A stretch of 37,202 nucleotides of DNA from Myxococcales bacterium. GTDB lineage: Bacteria > Myxococcota_A > UBA9042. Position numbers and translations under genes: made by a program. The stretch's first letter is position 1. Every line of letters begins with the position of its first letter. Under the pieces are notes generated by a model. The model searched no databases. It was not told where the DNA came from and was given only the letters and a program-made list of their open reading frames with translations. Shown here one piece after another: positions 17,274 through 25,614 of the stretch. The stretch lies in contig JAGSHB010000045.1 of NCBI GenBank assembly GCA_023954815.1, forward strand, positions 1-37,202. Reading direction: 5' to 3'.

Positions 17274-18080
17274 TCATTGGAGAGATACCCGGGTTCGTAG
17301 GAGCGCGCGGGCGAGCTCTTTGTCGATCTCCGGCTCTCGCTCTAGGGCCAACGAGATCCAATCGTCTAGGGCACGGCGGGCACGCTTGAAGCGAGCGTCG
17401 ATGGCGTTGCGGGTCTTTTTGAGCGTCTTGGCATCGGCGCCCGGGTCGCAGTGTTTGGCCACGTGGTCGTCCACAGTGAGCTCGCCTGCTGCGGCTCGTG
17501 CGAGGAGCGCTAGCGTTTCCTGGAGCTGCGTGCCTGTACCGCTTCTGCGCCTGTTCTTGCGTGCGACCAAGGCCGCGGTCTGCTGGTCTATCCAGGTGTC
17601 GGTCGCTGAAACCAGAGCCTGTTGCGCCTGCAACGCTTCCGCATTGGCCAGGGCTTCTTCGCCTGTCTGGGCATCTGGGTCTGCCAATAGCTCATGCCTT
17701 GAGCGCGCAGACTCTCCGACCAGCCCATCCAGGGACTCCTCGCGCTTGGAGGTCCGCTTGCTCTTTCGAAACAGATCGACTGCGCGGTTATGCAGCGATC
17801 GGCGCAAGTAGGCACGCGCAGCAGCTTCAGTTGTTGGCTGGCCTGTCATCGACCTCCGCGGACCTGTCTTGGCAATGTTCATGGCGACTCTGGAGATCGC
17901 CTCATCGGTGGCATCCGAGTCCAAGGAGAATGTGCGCAGCACCCGCGGTGCTAGGCGCTGTAGCTCCAGCCACAACCGCTCCATTGCCAGTGCGCAGTTC
18001 TTCCGTTCGGCAAGCGGCGCGGAGGCAGGCACGCAGCGCGCATCGAGCAGCGCGTCGAGTAGAGGGATGGGTCTACTCAT
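17274..18080 (-). CDS. ECF-like RNA polymerase sigma factor
   Basis: A 268-residue protein with sigma-70-family hallmarks. A region 2-like helix reads AYLRRSLHNRAVDLFRKSKR (residues about 90-109). A charged linker follows. A C-terminal region 4-like helix-turn-helix contains TRNAIDARFKRARRAL (about 223-238). It is longer than a typical ECF sigma factor (about 180-200 residues) because of the linker and an N-terminal extension. It would direct RNA polymerase to a specific promoter set. It overlaps the DUF3800 gene by 8 bases and precedes the unknown 344-aa gene. Such factors are normally held inactive by an anti-sigma partner, and none of recognisable family is encoded here. Confidence 0.75.
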   Translation of the reverse strand: MSRPIPLLDALLDARCVPASAPLAERKNCALAMERLWLELQRLAPRVLRTFSLDSDATDEAISRVAMNIAKTGPRRSMTGQPTTEAAARAYLRRSLHNRAVDLFRKSKRTSKREESLDGLVGESARSRHELLADPDAQTGEEALANAEALQAQQALVSATDTWIDQQTAALVARKNRRRSGTGTQLQETLALLARAAAGELTVDDHVAKHCDPGADAKTLKKTRNAIDARFKRARRALDDWISLALEREPEIDKELARALLRTRVSLQ

Positions 18081-19386
18081 CTGACCCTCCAGCGCTGCTG
18101 CGGCCGACGTGCACTGCCCACCTGTGGGCCTGTTCCCACGTCCATGGGCGGTCGGTCATGGGGATGAGTGGCGGGGAGGTGGTTGTAGATGTGGACTCCT
18201 CAAGCCACTGGCTTGGTCCGTAGGCAGCTGTCAGCGTGGGGAGCGCCTCAGGGCCGAGCGTCGCGGGAAGTCCGACCAACTCTTGAACGGCCAGTTCGGC
18301 TTGTTCCAGCGAGAGGCGACACGACAACGCGCGGCGTGCCGTGGACACCGCCCAGTCTGCCAACACGAGGGCTTGGTCGTCCGGAGACTCGTACGCGCAG
18401 ACGCGCCCTGTGCCTGCATCTTTGACGGAGAGCGCGTTCGCTTCTTCGGTCAGCCATTGGGCCACGTCCCACGAGGAATGACCGTCCCGCCAAGAACCGT
18501 CGCCCGTCGGAATCGACACCGACGCCGCGCATACATCCAACCCGCGCTCAGCGTTGTTTGACGACAGTTGGCTCACGCGCACCGAACGACGCATGGCGGC
18601 GCGCAGTAGCGTCTCGTGACGGCCTTCCCATAGGTGGTCACTGGCGGGTTCCGCAGCGATGCAGCAGCTCAATTCGCCAGGACTCGCGCCGGCCACGCGA
18701 ACGGCCCTACGCACAAAGGCAACGCACGCCGCTTTTCCGGACTCAAGAGAACGATGGAGTTCTGGCCGGTGCCGCTTCAGACGGCGCTCAAGGCGGCGCA
18801 GCTTCTGGAGATCGGGCCTCTTTCCCGCGCGAAGGGTCCCCACAACCGCGTCGAGCCGACGCGGATCGGCTCTGGCCAACCATCGCATCGCGAACGGGAT
18901 GTGCGATGGCCAGCCCAATTGGCGAAAGAGCCGCAGCATGACGTTGTTGGAAGCAGAGCCCAGCAGGGTCGTCACCCGAATCAGAACGGCTCGGTTGTAG
19001 CCGACCTCGGTCTCCGTCAGCGCTCGCAATTCAAGGGTCGCCGCCTTGCCACGGCTAGTCCCGGGCGTTAGCCCCTTCATTAGGGAAAACAGTGCTTCCC
19101 TGGTCTCTGGACTCAACTTGATCGTCGGGTGGTCCAGCAGTGCGGGCGGTCCAAAGGTTTGCCAGGACAGGGCGACGAATAGCGGTGAGCGGAGATGCGC
19201 TGCGTGAAGAGGAGCTTTGCCCCAAGGGTTGTGAAGAAACGGTAGTTGCTGCCGAATGTGCGCGCCGAAGCGGTGTACAGCGCGGGCACCCTCTCGGTCG
19301 AATAGCGGTCCACCCAAGCAAACCGCCTGCTCCGGCTTGGTGAAATCACCGCTCTCGTCGACGAACAGCTGCCACGGCTGACTCAT
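18073..19386 (-). CDS. DUF3800-type protein (predicted RNase H-fold nuclease)
   Basis: A 437-residue protein. The N-terminal QLFVDESGDF and the C-terminal DDQALVLADWAVSTA are the two acidic signatures of DUF3800 proteins, which have a predicted RNase H-like fold and often occur near phage, mobile or defence genes. The middle holds a large basic helical insert (RRLERRLKRHRPELHR), making the protein longer than usual for the family (about 200-300 residues). The ATG at 19386 is chosen because GGGAGCGCCC gives a ribosome binding site and the domain begins at once; the frame upstream is unrelated. It is the first gene of the DUF3800-sigma-unknown-Lon operon. Confidence 0.7.
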   Translation of the reverse strand: MSQPWQLFVDESGDFTKPEQAVCLGGPLFDREGARAVHRFGAHIRQQLPFLHNPWGKAPLHAAHLRSPLFVALSWQTFGPPALLDHPTIKLSPETREALFSLMKGLTPGTSRGKAATLELRALTETEVGYNRAVLIRVTTLLGSASNNVMLRLFRQLGWPSHIPFAMRWLARADPRRLDAVVGTLRAGKRPDLQKLRRLERRLKRHRPELHRSLESGKAACVAFVRRAVRVAGASPGELSCCIAAEPASDHLWEGRHETLLRAAMRRSVRVSQLSSNNAERGLDVCAASVSIPTGDGSWRDGHSSWDVAQWLTEEANALSVKDAGTGRVCAYESPDDQALVLADWAVSTARRALSCRLSLEQAELAVQELVGLPATLGPEALPTLTAAYGPSQWLEESTSTTTSPPLIPMTDRPWTWEQAHRWAVHVGRSSAGGSDE

Positions 19387-19460
19387 GGGCGCTCCCTGGT
19401 CTGGATCGCAGCCAGTGTGAGGTACCGCAGCGCGGGCACACAAGCCCCCCAATCACAAAC

Positions 19461-19485
19461 ACGCGTCAGACAGCCCGCTGTCCGG
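19461..19485. promoter_or_regulatory. Possible operator in the divergent promoter region
   Basis: The 152-base gap between the divergent DUF3800 operon and the HTH gene contains the inverted repeat GACAG-CCCG-CTGTC (19469-19482). It is placed as a shared operator would be. The match is short, so it may be chance. Confidence 0.3.
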
Positions 19486-19538
19486 TCGTCTAGCCCTCAT
19501 CACCAAACAAGGGCAACGGCAGTTGAGGGGAGGGTGCG

Positions 19539-19784
19539 ATGGCGAGCACGATGTTGCGGCAGTGGCTGATGCTGTCGATGATCCCGATAGCCCCCAGAAA
19601 GACGACGGCCGCGACGCTGCTCGATGAGCTGCAGGATAGGGGCTGGGAACTCGACGTGCGCACGGTGCAGCGCGACTTGCAGCAGCTGTCGACTGTGCTG
19701 CCGCTGGTCTGCGACGACCGCTCGCGGCCCTACGGTTGGAGCTGGCAAAGCGACGTGGTTCGCCCGTGGCGGCAGCGGAGGTAG
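19539..19784 (+). CDS. Truncated WYL-type transcriptional regulator, winged-helix half only
   Basis: The 81-residue product matches the N-terminal winged helix of WYL-domain regulators. It has an RKTTAATLLDELQDRGWEL helix-turn-helix, the recognition helix VRTVQRDLQQLS, and the wing PLVCDDRSRPYGWSWQ. Full proteins of this group (including the BrxR/CapW regulators of phage-defence operons) are about 280-330 residues and continue into a WYL sensor. Here the frame stops soon after GWSWQ, and no WYL sequence is seen in other frames before the next gene. A good GGGGAGGG precedes the ATG. It may be a remnant or a minimal DNA-binding regulator. Its divergent position points to control of the DUF3800-sigma-Lon operon. 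Confidence 0.65.
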   Translation: MASTMLRQWLMLSMIPIAPRKTTAATLLDELQDRGWELDVRTVQRDLQQLSTVLPLVCDDRSRPYGWSWQSDVVRPWRQRR

Positions 19785-19838
19785 GCAGGGCGCGATGCCC
19801 GCCTCGGGGGGGCCGCTGCCGCCCACGAGCGAACGCCC

Positions 19839-21869
19839 CTACAGCGGCGCCGGGAGCCAGCCAGATTTGCGTAGCTTCGAGACGTCGGCCACCTCAATCA
19901 CTGAAGGGAGCTGCCCCCAGCCGGATGTGATGGCCTTTTCCGCGGACACTTGGTTCCCCATGCTGGTGGTCTCCAGCGGTACGATGCAGCCCTTTGATGT
20001 CCCCCAACATTTCACCGCGACCAAGGCATGGCCAGGTGGGCTGACCAGTGCGGCGTCCATACCCAGGGCCTCGAGCGCGGCAGCGAAGACGATGGAGCCG
20101 TCGATGCAGTTGGCGCTCCCGCTCAGCAGGGTCTCGGTGACGGTCTTGATGTTCTGCGCACCACTGAAATAACTCCCAGGGACATTGACGTAGACGAGGT
20201 TGTACGAAACCAAAGCGTCGTAGATGGCCGATAGCTGGTCGGCCGCGCCTTCGTAGATGCTCATCTCCCGGCCGATGGTGAAATGCCGAGATGTGCTGTT
20301 GCTGCTGGGGTTCCAAGCGACGTGTACGTAGTAGCCGGCCTTCGAAATGAGGACCTTCTTCTGTAGCTTGCCCAACGCAGTCGACTCTACCAGCGGTTTG
20401 CCGCCCGTGCCGGCCATGTACGCTTTGTACTCCTCCATGGGAACCAGCCCGTAGCCAGCGTTGTACGACCAGCACACGCTGCACGTGACGCTGACGTCGA
20501 GGTTGATGACCTGGCCCGCCTCGTAGTAGGCGATCCAGCGCCGACTCGTTCCGCCTGGGAGCAGCGCGGTTACCGATGGCAGGTTCTTGCCGTAGACTTT
20601 GGACCCGTACGAATACTGATAGCCCGTCATGCTGCCGAAAATCGACTGCTTTGCGGCTTTAGTGAGCACCGTCTGCAGCCACTTGTCGTTCGGAGTGATG
20701 AGCGTGACCACAGAGTGAAAGCTGTCGAAGGGCTTGCCACCGATGGTCTTGCCCGACCACAGCACGGTGTCGACGGGCAGAACTTTGAGCTGCACTTCCC
20801 CCGTGTCCACCAGCTTGCCGTTCACCTCTAACGCGACTGTCGCCTTGCCAGGCACCGCGGAACTCAGCTTGTACAGTTGTGGACTCCAGGTCGGATCAAG
20901 CAGGACGGTCTTGCTGCCCTTGGCTGGCACCTTCACCAACTTCACCGCGGCCTTGGAGTAGCCCGCGAGCTCGCCCGTCACCTTCACCGCCGTCTCCACC
21001 GTGCCGGGGTTGTCGATGGTGACGCTCAGAAAGTGCAGCTCGCCCAACGAACCCACCTTGCTGCCATACAGGTGTGCCAGCCAAGTCGGGAAGAAGCCCC
21101 CTTGGTCGACGATCGAGGTCTTTACCGCACTCAGCTGTGCCAGCGGCGTCCCCGCGCCCCCTGGGGTGCCACACGCGACCGGATGCGTGCCGCTTGGATC
21201 CGCTCCGGCAGGTGGGCTGACGCAGTCGTAGTAGCCCTCCCCGGCGTTCCAGCCGCAGACCTTGCCGGTGGACGCGCAGTCGCTGGTGTCGCCCTTGCCG
21301 TTGGTGCAGTACAGCAGCGTGGCGCCCTGGCAGCAGCCCTGATAGCTCGTCACGTCACAGGGTTTGGTTGCGGCCATGCAAGTGGCGCCGTTGCACAAAG
21401 ACCCGCCCGCGCAAGTGCCACAGGTGCCGCCGCAGCCGTCGGAGCCACACTGCTTGCCTGCGCACTGCGGCACGCACTTGGCCTTGCAGACACCGGATGA
21501 CGTACAGATAGGTGCCGCAGCAGGGCAGGTGCCGCAGCTGCCGCCGCAGCCATTGGGTCCACACTCAGCGCCGCCGCACGTCGGTGTACAGCTTGATTGA
21601 GTCGTGTCTGTGCTGGTGGCCTGCCCGCCGGAAGTGTCCGGGGAGGTCGATTGACTGTCCATGGCAACGCCGCCATCGGTCCCGCCCCCGCCATCCGTGG
21701 CGGTCCCGCCATCAACTGTGGGGGCTGGCACGTAACCGTACCCGCCTCCTCCGGCATTGCCGCTGCTTCCAACACAGCCGAGCGGCATGAGCGCGAGCGC
21801 GGTCCACAGGGTGAGCCAACCCATTGTGTGGGAACGGGAAGACAGAAAGACGTCGGTAGACGATGCCAT
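19839..21869 (-). CDS. Lipoprotein with Cys-rich repeats and transglutaminase-like domain
   Basis: A 676-residue exported protein. The signal peptide ends in a lipobox (ALMPLGC). A Gly/Asp/Thr-rich spacer follows. Next come Cys-rich repeats of the CGxxGCGGxCGxC type (CGPNGCGGSCGTC, CGSDGCGGTCGTC) that are common in deltaproteobacterial surface proteins. A beta-sandwich-like middle precedes the C-terminal transglutaminase/papain-like region: Cys in SANCIDGS, His in PPGHALVAV, and acidic PLETTS, where Glu replaces the usual Asp. It may be a peptidase or cross-linking enzyme of the outer surface, or a catalytically altered relative. The ATG at 21869 follows GGAG at 7 bases. Confidence 0.75.
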   Translation of the reverse strand: MASSTDVFLSSRSHTMGWLTLWTALALMPLGCVGSSGNAGGGGYGYVPAPTVDGGTATDGGGGTDGGVAMDSQSTSPDTSGGQATSTDTTQSSCTPTCGGAECGPNGCGGSCGTCPAAAPICTSSGVCKAKCVPQCAGKQCGSDGCGGTCGTCAGGSLCNGATCMAATKPCDVTSYQGCCQGATLLYCTNGKGDTSDCASTGKVCGWNAGEGYYDCVSPPAGADPSGTHPVACGTPGGAGTPLAQLSAVKTSIVDQGGFFPTWLAHLYGSKVGSLGELHFLSVTIDNPGTVETAVKVTGELAGYSKAAVKLVKVPAKGSKTVLLDPTWSPQLYKLSSAVPGKATVALEVNGKLVDTGEVQLKVLPVDTVLWSGKTIGGKPFDSFHSVVTLITPNDKWLQTVLTKAAKQSIFGSMTGYQYSYGSKVYGKNLPSVTALLPGGTSRRWIAYYEAGQVINLDVSVTCSVCWSYNAGYGLVPMEEYKAYMAGTGGKPLVESTALGKLQKKVLISKAGYYVHVAWNPSSNSTSRHFTIGREMSIYEGAADQLSAIYDALVSYNLVYVNVPGSYFSGAQNIKTVTETLLSGSANCIDGSIVFAAALEALGMDAALVSPPGHALVAVKCWGTSKGCIVPLETTSMGNQVSAEKAITSGWGQLPSVIEVADVSKLRKSGWLPAPL

Positions 21870-22044
21870 GGAGAGGCTCCGGGTGGTGGGCTTGGATGCG
21901 GGCATCCTGGCCCATCCCTCCGACAACTGACGTCGCAGGCGAACAGGGAGCGTTCTATTGGGGCATTGGCCGGCTTCGGGAGTCGGTCGTCAGCGCGTCT
22001 GCGGCTCGGTGCTCGTCTGGCACGTCGAGGTTGGACTGGCCACC

Positions 22045-23385
22045 CTAGCGCTTGAGTAGCCGGGTACGACAAGAATCCCGAAGCTGCTGCGGGCATGCAG
22101 TCGGCTCGAGCGCGGCGTCGAAACACACCCACACCTCGCTGAGTTCGCTACCATCGCATCGCAAGACCGCGCGCTTGTGGGAAGCTCGCCATCCGGTAGT
22201 GGTCCAGTTGTGACGACGGAGGGAGTCCGACGGCAGCCGGCGCGTCGATGCGGTCGCTCTGGCTGCGGGACGGATGGTCTTGCGCCAAGCTTCCTCAGTC
22301 ATCTCGAAGTAGCGCTCCTGCGCCCAGCCTAGGCAGCGGCCGTGCTTGTTCCACTCATGGCGAGCGAGACCCATCGAGGAAAAGACGCGCTTGGCGGCGG
22401 CGGTTTGGTCGCGGCGAAAGGCTGGGCCGCGCCCGCATCGAATCGAGCGACCCGGACCTTCTTGAGGCCAGAGCCCATGCAGGCTGAAGCCCGTCTCTCT
22501 GCAGCGTGCCGTCAGCTTTAGGTGCGGTTTTGACCGACAAAAGTGCGGCATCCACGTCAGCGCGAGGACGTAGCCGTGGGGCTTGGTTGCTTCGGGAGAC
22601 GGTCGAGGCTCTCGTTGAGGTCGTCGGTCGTCGAGCACTTTCCTCGCCTTCGCGAGCGCGAGCTTTCGCGTGTGGCCAAACAGCATGGCGGCCCGTGCGC
22701 CTTCGGTCAGGTCACCGAGAGAACCCCTCTGCTGATCCAAGGCGTCAACCTGACGCTCGGAGTGTTGAAGCCTTTGCGGCAGGCGGTGAACCCACTTCTG
22801 CCAGACGGCGATCGGCGTCTTCCTCAGCCACGTTGGTCCTGGGGTCACCGCAGTGGCTACGAGCACGATAGTCGCAACCGCGACCAGCCAATTCCAGCCA
22901 TCCGACGAGGTCGACTTGAGCGCGGCCGCTAGGCTCGTCCAGAGCCACCACACGGGGAACAGCAGCGCCCAGCCCAGCCAGAGGAAGGAGATGCCGACGG
23001 GCTCCCACGAAGAGAGGCCCCCCCAACGGTCGGCGACGTGGCCGGCGATGATGAGGAGGATCGACAGAGACAGCCACCCAGACCATAGGCTCGCCCATCG
23101 CGTCGTCTTGTCGGTGTCACTGCTGGAGCGAAACACGCTTGATACCGCCACCACGGTGACTAAGGCGGCGAGCCCGCGAGCGGCGTAGGAGAAGCCCGCG
23201 GAAAATGGGCCAGCGTGCCAGGCGTCGAGGATGCGTAGGTCGAAGCCGGCGAGGTAGGATAGGAGCGCGAGGCTGGTGAGGTACGCGAGTGCGCCGAAGG
23301 CGAGGCTGGCGATGAGATGGACCACGCGGCCGATGGTGGCGCTCAGGCAGCCTGAGGATGGGGCGGCGGAGGCGGTAGTGGACAT
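22045..23385 (-). CDS. Membrane-anchored RNase T2 family protein
   Basis: A 446-residue protein. Residues 20-185 hold about five hydrophobic helices (for example HLIASLAFGALAYLTSLALL and WLVAVATIVLVATAV). A basic linker follows, then an RNase T2 domain (about 268-446). Both catalytic segments are present: CAS I GFSLHGLWPQEG (H303) and CAS II RHEWNKHGRCLG (H343, E344, K347, H348). RNase T2 enzymes cleave single-stranded RNA through 2',3'-cyclic phosphates and are normally secreted soluble proteins, so fusion to a multi-pass membrane domain is unusual. An odd number of helices would put the RNase outside the cytoplasm. The ATG at 23385 is preferred; an upstream in-frame TTG at 23421 is possible. 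Confidence 0.8.
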   Translation of the reverse strand: MSTTASAAPSSGCLSATIGRVVHLIASLAFGALAYLTSLALLSYLAGFDLRILDAWHAGPFSAGFSYAARGLAALVTVVAVSSVFRSSSDTDKTTRWASLWSGWLSLSILLIIAGHVADRWGGLSSWEPVGISFLWLGWALLFPVWWLWTSLAAALKSTSSDGWNWLVAVATIVLVATAVTPGPTWLRKTPIAVWQKWVHRLPQRLQHSERQVDALDQQRGSLGDLTEGARAAMLFGHTRKLALAKARKVLDDRRPQREPRPSPEATKPHGYVLALTWMPHFCRSKPHLKLTARCRETGFSLHGLWPQEGPGRSIRCGRGPAFRRDQTAAAKRVFSSMGLARHEWNKHGRCLGWAQERYFEMTEEAWRKTIRPAARATASTRRLPSDSLRRHNWTTTGWRASHKRAVLRCDGSELSEVWVCFDAALEPTACPQQLRDSCRTRLLKR

Positions 23386-23517
23386 ACGGTCAGAGTGAGG
23401 CGCCCACAGCCCGGATGGCAAGCGAGGTAGATAGGGCGACGGGTCAGTAGGACGTGGCAGCGCGGCGGAGCGGTCATTTTGCCTCGAAATACAAGCTCCA
23501 AATCGGACCTCGTCACC

Positions 23518-24978
23518 TCACGCCCCAAGCATCAATACCCGCCGAATCTCCACCATCACCAGCGTATCCACGGCGCAATAGGCCAACAGCTCGGTAAAGA
23601 TCGCCGCTCGCTCCTGCCCCTCTTCCAGCGCCATGGCTCGCTCATAGGCCCGCGCCGCGGCCAGCCCGTCGCCGATTTCCAGCGCTTCATACCGCCCAGG
23701 CCCCAACAGCGCCGGCACCACACGTTTGAGTGAATATGAGCCCTCAAACGCCGGCTCCATCACGTGTCGCTCGATGACCTTCTTCAGGTCCCAGCATCTC
23801 GGTAGCAACGCCAGCAAAGGGTCCGCCAAGTCGGGAAGGACCTTGGCCAAGTCGCGAATCACCCGCATCTCGAAGCTCGTGTAGATACAGATGCTACCCG
23901 TCTGCCCGACACTGCTGAGCAGGGCCTCGGCCAGCGGGCGCCGCGGGTCTGTGTTGGTCCGCACGATGAACTCGTCATGCCGCACGGAGCCATCGGCGTG
24001 CTCGATGTGGTTCGACCACTGGGTCGGCAGTTGCTCGAACGGGCGGGTTCCCACGATCCTAGGGATGGCCGGCATGGTGGTCTCGAAATCCAGGTACGAG
24101 ATCGGGTAGACGGGCTCACGAATCGCGACGGGCAGCTCCGGAGAGCGCCATCCGCGGCCTTGCAGTGTGGCATCCAAGGCGCGGCGTTGAGCGGCATTGA
24201 GCGGCCAGCCATCGGGGATGTCCTCCAGCTCGCCAATACCTTTTTGAGCCCACGATGCGGCCGTTTTCGGGCCAACCCCGGGCAGCAGGGTCACGGGGTG
24301 AACCGGCAGCTCCAGCCCTGCGCTACACTTGGCGATGAAAGGGCATGGGTACGGGCTCGTGCAGTGGGCGCCCATGTCGACGACCGGCGCGGCATCGTTC
24401 AGCAGCATGGCGCGAAGCTTCGGTACGGTTCGGCCGACCTCGTGGAGCATCGCGCGCAGTTCGCTGGTCTTGTCGTGGAAGGCAAATAGCTGCTGCAAGT
24501 CGTGCTCACCACCTCGGTACACATAGTCGCGATTGAGGGTCAGCACCCCAGCACGGCGCACAGCCACGCCCGTGCCACCGAGGACCCACAACTGGATCGC
24601 GGCGTCGTCGAGATGTGCCGGCTTGGGGCGGGCGGTCGCTTTGACCTCCACCAGGTCCCACTGCCCATCCGGCGCTCGGCTCAGTACATCGACCCGCACG
24701 AGCACGCTGTCGTGCACGAACGCAGCCTCGTAGATCGCCGGTGTGGTCTTGTCGGCCATCGCTGTCTGCGTGCGTCGCACCGCTTGGCGGACATTGAGGG
24801 TGTCGATCAGCACCCCATCACCATAGCGGTACTGGGCCAGCTGTCCGACCCGATTGCCCGTCTCGAATCCCGAACGCGCGCGGTCGTCTGGGGCCGTCGC
24901 AGTCTCAGGGTGATGCACCTGATTGTGCAGGCGAAGCGTGCACTGCAGGCCGGCGGTGTAGCGCGATTTCGAGAGCAT
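23518..24978 (-). CDS. DUF2779 / Cas4-RecB-like Fe-S nuclease
   Basis: A 486-residue protein of the DUF2779 / TM0106-like family. The N-terminal half is a PD-(D/E)XK nuclease (D97 in RVDVLS, E111-V-K113). Four cysteines are positioned for an Fe-S cluster as in Cas4/AddB (C13, C206, C212, C218). A helix-hairpin-helix (LLPGVGPKTAASW) follows. The C-terminal half carries YLDFETT (D297, E299) and YCAVDT, like a DEDD 3'-5' exonuclease fold. The protein probably processes DNA ends. It starts with MLSKSRYTAGLQC, typical of the family. It stands alone, divergent from the universal stress gene. Confidence 0.78.
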   Translation of the reverse strand: MLSKSRYTAGLQCTLRLHNQVHHPETATAPDDRARSGFETGNRVGQLAQYRYGDGVLIDTLNVRQAVRRTQTAMADKTTPAIYEAAFVHDSVLVRVDVLSRAPDGQWDLVEVKATARPKPAHLDDAAIQLWVLGGTGVAVRRAGVLTLNRDYVYRGGEHDLQQLFAFHDKTSELRAMLHEVGRTVPKLRAMLLNDAAPVVDMGAHCTSPYPCPFIAKCSAGLELPVHPVTLLPGVGPKTAASWAQKGIGELEDIPDGWPLNAAQRRALDATLQGRGWRSPELPVAIREPVYPISYLDFETTMPAIPRIVGTRPFEQLPTQWSNHIEHADGSVRHDEFIVRTNTDPRRPLAEALLSSVGQTGSICIYTSFEMRVIRDLAKVLPDLADPLLALLPRCWDLKKVIERHVMEPAFEGSYSLKRVVPALLGPGRYEALEIGDGLAAARAYERAMALEEGQERAAIFTELLAYCAVDTLVMVEIRRVLMLGA

Positions 24979-25125
24979 GGCGGGTCCAGTATCGGGTGTG
25001 GAGCGGGCGACGGTAGCACGCAGGAAGGCCTGGAGGTGCCGGGCGTGAACTGTGCCCTAGCAGCCGAGATTCTCGGTCCTATGTTGTCATTGGAACTGGG
25101 CCGCTCGGCGGCGAGGAGGTGAGTC

Positions 25126-25614
25126 ATGAAGACGATTTTGGTCCCCATCGATTTTAGCGACGGCTCACTGGCGGCTCTAACAACTGCCGATAAGCTGGCG
25201 GACTCACTGGACGCGTCCATCACGCTGCTACACGTCGTGCACCGTACCGCTGGCCTGACCCGGCCCGATACGGGGCTCGATCCAACCCTCCAGGAGATCG
25301 CCTGGGACGGTCTCTACGACGACGAGGAAACGTTGGAGCTGGCGCGTACGGAGATGACGCGCTTCTTGGTGCGGACGCCGGATACGCGTCATCCGAAGCA
25401 AGTGATCTTCCGCGCCGGTTTGCCAGCGGACGCCATCGTTGACGCAGCCGATGCCATCGATGCGGCGATGGTCGTGATGAGCACCCATGGTCGCCGTGGG
25501 TTGGCCCGCGTGTTCTTGGGCAGTACAGCAGAGGAAGTCGTTCGCCGTAGCGATTGCCCCGTGCTGACGGTCAAGCCGCATGCGTCGCTCGACCCGCACG
25601 CCATGCTGGGCTGA
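25126..25614 (+). CDS. Universal stress protein (UspA family)
   Basis: This 162-residue single-domain Usp begins ILVPIDFSDGS and ends with the ATP-binding signature STHGRRGLARVFLGSTAEEV followed by CPVLTVK. The first Gly of the G-x2-G-x9-G-S motif is Ser. Usp proteins bind ATP and support survival under stress. An ideal GAGGAGGTGA precedes the ATG. It is transcribed divergently from the DUF2779 gene, with a 147-base gap. Confidence 0.9.
   Translation: MKTILVPIDFSDGSLAALTTADKLADSLDASITLLHVVHRTAGLTRPDTGLDPTLQEIAWDGLYDDEETLELARTEMTRFLVRTPDTRHPKQVIFRAGLPADAIVDAADAIDAAMVVMSTHGRRGLARVFLGSTAEEVVRRSDCPVLTVKPHASLDPHAMLG

Noticed and set aside
20988-21002. CCGTCTCCACC, similar to the tmRNA 3' end, as a possible right attachment site
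   Set aside because: Only about 10-11 bases match, and it lies inside the coding sequence of the lipoprotein, which is uninterrupted there.
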